A stretch of 7,980 nt of DNA from an uncultured Oscillospiraceae bacterium (GTDB lineage Bacteria > Bacillota > Clostridia > Oscillospirales > Ruminococcaceae), in NCBI GenBank assembly GCA_958427155.1, contig CAUABB010000057.1:1-7980 (forward strand). Direction: 5' to 3'. Shown in pieces: positions 6,123 to 7,980 of the stretch (positions are counted from its first letter, which is position 1; every line of letters starts with the position of its first letter). The notes beneath the pieces were generated by a model. The model ran no database searches, was not told the origin of the DNA, and saw only the letters and a list, made by a program, of their open reading frames with translations. The position numbers were made by a program, and so were the translations under genes.

Positions 6123-6151
6123 TTGATGCAGAATGGGATTTTTCGTATAAT
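6123..6151 (+). promoter_or_regulatory. Sigma-A promoter for the PPIase lipoprotein gene
   Basis: TTGATG (6123-6128) and a perfect TATAAT (6146-6151) are separated by 17 nt. The predicted start is near 6158, about 36 nt before the ATG at 6194. Confidence 0.8.
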
Positions 6152-6193
6152 AGAAATGATCTTGATCCCAAACATAAAGACTGGAGGATATCA

Positions 6194-6955
6194 ATGACTG
6201 TTCTTAAACATTTGAAGCAAATTTTAATCGTCGGTCTCGCCTGCCTAACGATCCTGCCTCTTGCAGCTTGCGCAGAAGAAGCACCTGTACTTTTACAATA
6301 CAGCGAGGACGGTGCGGTTATTATGCCGGAGGAAGGCGAAAAAGTCGCAGTTATGACGGTTAAAGATTATGGAGAAATTGTGATCCGTCTCTTTCCTGAA
6401 CAAGCGCCAAAGGCGGTAGAAAATTTTACAGAACTGGCGCGGCAGGGATATTATGACGGCCTAACCTTTCACCGAGTCATAAAAGATTTTATGATTCAAG
6501 GTGGGGATCCCCGCGGTGACGGAACGGGAGGAAAGAGCTTCTTTGGTTCTGAGTTTGAAGATGAATTCAGTGATAGCCTTTATAACTTTACCGGAGCTGT
6601 GTCAATGGCAAACGCTGGCCCTGACACAAACGGCAGTCAATATTTTATCAATGAAGGAAGTTCGTCCGAAATATCAAATGAGCTGTTTGAAGCTATTATC
6701 AGTTCTAATAAATCTAATGGCACCGGACGGGAAAGCTTTGCCGAAAACGTAAAATCGGTTTACGAAAAGGTTGGAGGAAATCCAGCACTGGACGGTAGCT
6801 ATACAGTGTTTGGTCAAGTTGTTGAAGGTATGGATATTGTTCATCAAATCGCCTCTGCACCTGTTCATGAAAGTTCTTCTACTGGAGAAGAAAGTGTGCC
6901 AGATGAAGAAATTATCGTAGAGTCTATCACCATTGAGTCTTATCAGGCAAAATAA
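6194..6955 (+). CDS. Cyclophilin-type peptidyl-prolyl cis-trans isomerase lipoprotein
   Basis: The 253-residue product carries a lipoprotein signal peptide ending in the lipobox LAAC with Cys26, so it should act outside the membrane in folding exported proteins. The cyclophilin domain runs from about residue 50 to 223. Visible motifs are TFHRVIKDFMIQGGDP (catalytic Arg94, Gln102), AVSMANAGPDTNGSQYFI (Gln149, Phe151) and LDGSYTVFGQVVEGMDIV. Positions equivalent to Trp121 and His126 of human cyclophilin A appear to be Ala198 and Tyr203, which would lower cyclosporin affinity. About 40 polar residues (154-195) are inserted between the FINEG strand and the LDG loop, explaining the long protein. 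The C-terminus is Glu/Ser-rich. GGAGG (6183-6187) lies 6 nt before the ATG. The gene has its own promoter and a hairpin behind it. Confidence 0.95.
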   Translation: MTVLKHLKQILIVGLACLTILPLAACAEEAPVLLQYSEDGAVIMPEEGEKVAVMTVKDYGEIVIRLFPEQAPKAVENFTELARQGYYDGLTFHRVIKDFMIQGGDPRGDGTGGKSFFGSEFEDEFSDSLYNFTGAVSMANAGPDTNGSQYFINEGSSSEISNELFEAIISSNKSNGTGRESFAENVKSVYEKVGGNPALDGSYTVFGQVVEGMDIVHQIASAPVHESSSTGEESVPDEEIIVESITIESYQAK

Positions 6956-6967
6956 ACATAATTCGGC

Positions 6968-7010
6968 AAGAGGGCTTTCCGGTTTAAAGCTGGAAAGCCC
7001 TCTTAATTTG
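6968..7010 (+). terminator. Probable terminator of the PPIase gene
   Basis: A 15-bp stem (one G-T pair) forms between 6968-6982 and 6990-7004 with a 7-nt loop; its core is AGAGGGCTTTCC. The U-tract after it is poor (TTAATTTG), so efficiency is uncertain, but stem strength and position 13 nt after the stop support termination. Confidence 0.75.
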
Positions 7011-7032
7011 ATTAACATAAATTTATTACTAT

Positions 7033-7072
7033 TTGTATTTTTTGTTTGAATTATTCTATATTGTATATACAA
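7033..7072 (+). promoter_or_regulatory. Promoter-like element overlapping a 12-bp palindrome
   Basis: TTGTAT (7033-7038) and TATATT (7057-7062) are 18 nt apart, and the perfect palindrome TTGTATATACAA (7061-7072) overlaps the -10 and the predicted start point. This layout suits repression by a dimeric DNA-binding protein, but A/T-rich DNA makes such motifs by chance. No regulator gene is near. Confidence 0.3.
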
Positions 7073-7085
7073 ATGTCTTCAGGTC

Positions 7086-7121
7086 AAAAATTGTTTTTTG
7101 GAATACTTTTCCAAAAAACAA
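7086..7121 (-). terminator. Terminator-like hairpin, minus-strand orientation
   Basis: Positions 7091-7103 and 7109-7121 are perfect 13-bp reverse complements around the 5-nt loop TACTT. Read on the minus strand, the hairpin is followed by TTTTT (7090-7086). No minus-strand protein gene precedes it. On the plus strand the following bases are A-rich, so it would not terminate there. Confidence 0.45.
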
Positions 7122-7172
7122 AGAAAAATGTTCCTCTTTTTCTGTATGAAATTCAATTCTCCGGAGCATGAT
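7086..7172 (-). ncRNA. Candidate small RNA of about 85 nt
   Basis: On the minus strand, TTGAAA (7206-7201) and TATGCT (7184-7179) are 16 nt apart and predict a start near 7172. The terminator-like hairpin with its T-run at 7121-7086 would end the RNA after about 85 nt. The inferred transcript also contains the palindrome CTCCGGAG (7166-7159). No known small-RNA family is recognised. The promoter lies in A/T-rich DNA and overlaps the murA promoter region, so this is a hypothesis only. Confidence 0.22.
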
Positions 7173-7212
7173 AAGGACAGCATAAAAAAATCTTTCTTTT
7201 TTTCAAGATATG

Positions 7213-7221
7213 TGCTATACT
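7213..7221 (+). promoter_or_regulatory. Extended -10 promoter candidate for murA
   Basis: TGC-TATACT (7213-7221) is a TGn extended -10 element. The hexamer 17 nt upstream, TTTCTT (7193-7198), is a poor -35, as extended -10 promoters allow. The predicted start near 7228 leaves an 89-nt leader before the TTG at 7317. Confidence 0.5.
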
Positions 7222-7225
7222 TATT

Positions 7226-7295
7226 CTGGTTTATATCATGCATAAACGGCGGTTTTCCGCCTCCAGATAGAGTATCGGGCCGGAGTTTAGCCGGC
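7226..7295 (+). other. Structured 5' leader of murA
   Basis: Two stable hairpins precede the ribosome site: GGCGG (7248-7252) with CCGCC (7257-7261) around a TTTT loop, and GCCGG (7279-7283) with CCGGC (7291-7295) around 7 nt. CTGG (7226-7229) can also pair with CCAG (7263-7266), enclosing the first hairpin. No T-tract follows either stem, so neither is a terminator. The second ends 6 nt before AAAGGGG and could influence initiation. I do not recognise a known riboswitch. Confidence 0.4.
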
Positions 7296-7316
7296 TGAAT
7301 TAAAGGGGTTGTCGCA

Positions 7317-7980
7317 TTGGAGAAGTATGTCATCACAGGCGGCGTAAAGTTAAAAGGAGAAGTATCTATCAGTGGCGCTAAAAATGCCGCTGTAGCGATT
7401 ATTCCAGCCGCAATTTTTGCAGAAGAGCCTTGTGTGATAGAAAATGTTCCTACTGAAATCAGCGATGTTACTGTTATTTTGCGAATTCTGCGCGATCTTG
7501 GGGCAGATGTTAAAATGCTCAATAAAAACACCCTCCGGATTGACTGTACCCGGGTAAATAAAACAGTGGTTCCGTACGAGCTTGCGCGTCAAATGCGGGC
7601 TTCTTACTATATGCTTGGTGCGCTGCTCGGCAGATTTCATACTGCTGAAGTTTCTATGCCGGGGGGCTGCAACTTTGGGGTGCGCCCCATTGATCAGCAT
7701 TTAAAGGGATTTAAGGCGTTAGGGGCAGAATGGTCGCTTGAAAACGGAATGATTAATGTTAATGCGGATCATTTGACTGGTTCCCAGGTTTATTTCGATA
7801 TGGTAACAGTTGGTGCAACAATTAATGTTATGTTGGCAGCTGTCAAAGCCGAAGGATTAACTATTATTGAAAACGCCGCAAAAGAGCCGCATATTGTTGA
7901 TCTGGCAAACTTTTTAAACTCAATGGGCGCCGATATTATGGGGGCTGGTACAGACACTATTAAAATCCACGGTGTAGAAC
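7317..7980 (+). CDS. murA: UDP-N-acetylglucosamine 1-carboxyvinyltransferase (MurA), N-terminal part
   Basis: The first 221 codons are present and the gene leaves the window at the right edge; a full MurA has about 420 residues. MurA transfers enolpyruvyl from phosphoenolpyruvate to UDP-GlcNAc, the first committed step of peptidoglycan synthesis in the cytoplasm. Seen here are SGAKNAA with Lys22-Asn23, RQMRASYYMLGALLGRF near 91-107, and the active-site loop MPGGCNFGVRPIDQHLKGF with Cys118, equivalent to Cys115 of E. coli. That Cys is the residue alkylated by fosfomycin. MRASYY and GRF in this region resemble the second Bacillota paralogue (MurZ/MurAB) more than MurAA; this is recalled family knowledge. 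The start is TTG at 7317, 8 nt after AAAGGGG (7302-7308); the next in-frame ATG is at codon 67, beyond Lys22. Confidence 0.96.
   Translation, partial: MEKYVITGGVKLKGEVSISGAKNAAVAIIPAAIFAEEPCVIENVPTEISDVTVILRILRDLGADVKMLNKNTLRIDCTRVNKTVVPYELARQMRASYYMLGALLGRFHTAEVSMPGGCNFGVRPIDQHLKGFKALGAEWSLENGMINVNADHLTGSQVYFDMVTVGATINVMLAAVKAEGLTIIENAAKEPHIVDLANFLNSMGADIMGAGTDTIKIHGVE

Larger units (their letters stand above)
6956..7316. other. 361-nt gene-free region between the PPIase gene and murA
   Basis: No convincing protein gene lies here. In order it holds the PPIase terminator hairpin (6968-7004), an A/T-rich stretch with a promoter-like pair TTGTAT (7033-7038) and TATATT (7057-7062), a 12-bp palindrome (7061-7072), a 13-bp hairpin with a T-run on the minus strand (7086-7121), a minus-strand promoter-like pair (7179-7206), the murA extended -10 (7213-7221) and a GC-rich leader with two hairpins (7226-7295). 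Short open frames at 7073-7171 and 7098-7298 lack ribosome sites. Confidence 0.7.

Noticed and set aside
7073..7171. Plus-strand ATG open frame of 32 codons after the palindrome.
   Set aside because: No ribosome site precedes it and it runs through the 13-bp hairpin; no recognisable peptide.
7098..7298. Plus-strand open frame of 66 codons upstream of murA.
   Set aside because: It starts with TTG without a ribosome site, spans a hairpin and the murA promoter and leader, and has Phe/Lys-rich composition typical of A/T-rich noncoding DNA.
7079..7700. Minus-strand open frames of 116 and 150 codons across the murA region.
   Set aside because: They are antisense to the clear murA reading frame, and their translations show no family motif or ribosome site.
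1..7980. Search for CRISPR repeats, insertion-sequence ends, phage genes, toxin-antitoxin pairs and defence genes.
   Set aside because: No regularly spaced repeats, transposase motifs or recognisable defence proteins were seen. The base composition varies but gives no clear island boundary.

Overview
The window looks like chromosome from a low- to mid-GC Bacillota, most likely a clostridium (Oscillospiraceae-like; this placement is inference). The support is strong AGGAGG-type ribosome sites, several near-consensus sigma-A promoters with 17-nt spacers, TTG start codons on two genes, lipobox signal peptides, a PdaB-like NodB deacetylase, and a MurA of the second Bacillota type (MurZ/MurAB-like). 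I see no mobile element, phage gene, CRISPR array or rRNA. Most of the window is ordinary housekeeping and envelope sequence in short, independently promoted units.

Left part (1-1753). The 5' end of a D-2-hydroxyacid dehydrogenase-like gene leaves the window on the minus strand. Its promoter lies back to back with that of a HAD-family hydrolase on the plus strand. The HAD gene converges on a minus-strand thioredoxin gene (trxA), and the two share a bidirectional terminator. Upstream of trxA, and probably co-transcribed with it, is a small three-helix PQ-loop/SemiSWEET-like membrane protein.

Middle (1788-3812). A fully consensus sigma-A promoter drives an AEC-family permease gene followed 22 nt later by a membrane-anchored glycerophosphodiester phosphodiesterase that starts at TTG. 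The promoter position fixes the permease start at 1875. A weak hairpin, an unexplained structured stretch and a strong terminator follow.

Centre right (3906-5963). A membrane-anchored NodB polysaccharide deacetylase (minus) is divergent from a lipoprotein with a zinc-metallopeptidase HELGH motif (plus). Both products should sit on the outer face of the membrane.

Right part (5969-7980). A tRNA-Val(GAC) gene on the minus strand has its own promoter and faces the metallopeptidase gene across a 23-bp perfect inverted repeat. Next come a cyclophilin-type PPIase lipoprotein, a 361-nt gene-free region with several hairpins and promoter-like motifs, and the first 221 codons of murA, which begins with TTG and runs off the end.

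The shared theme is the cell envelope: peptidoglycan precursor synthesis (MurA), glycan deacetylation, extracytoplasmic protein folding, a surface metallopeptidase and phosphodiester turnover. I see no coherent new multi-gene system. The least explained items are the 6956-7316 and 3691-3812 intergenic regions and the metallopeptidase lipoprotein.
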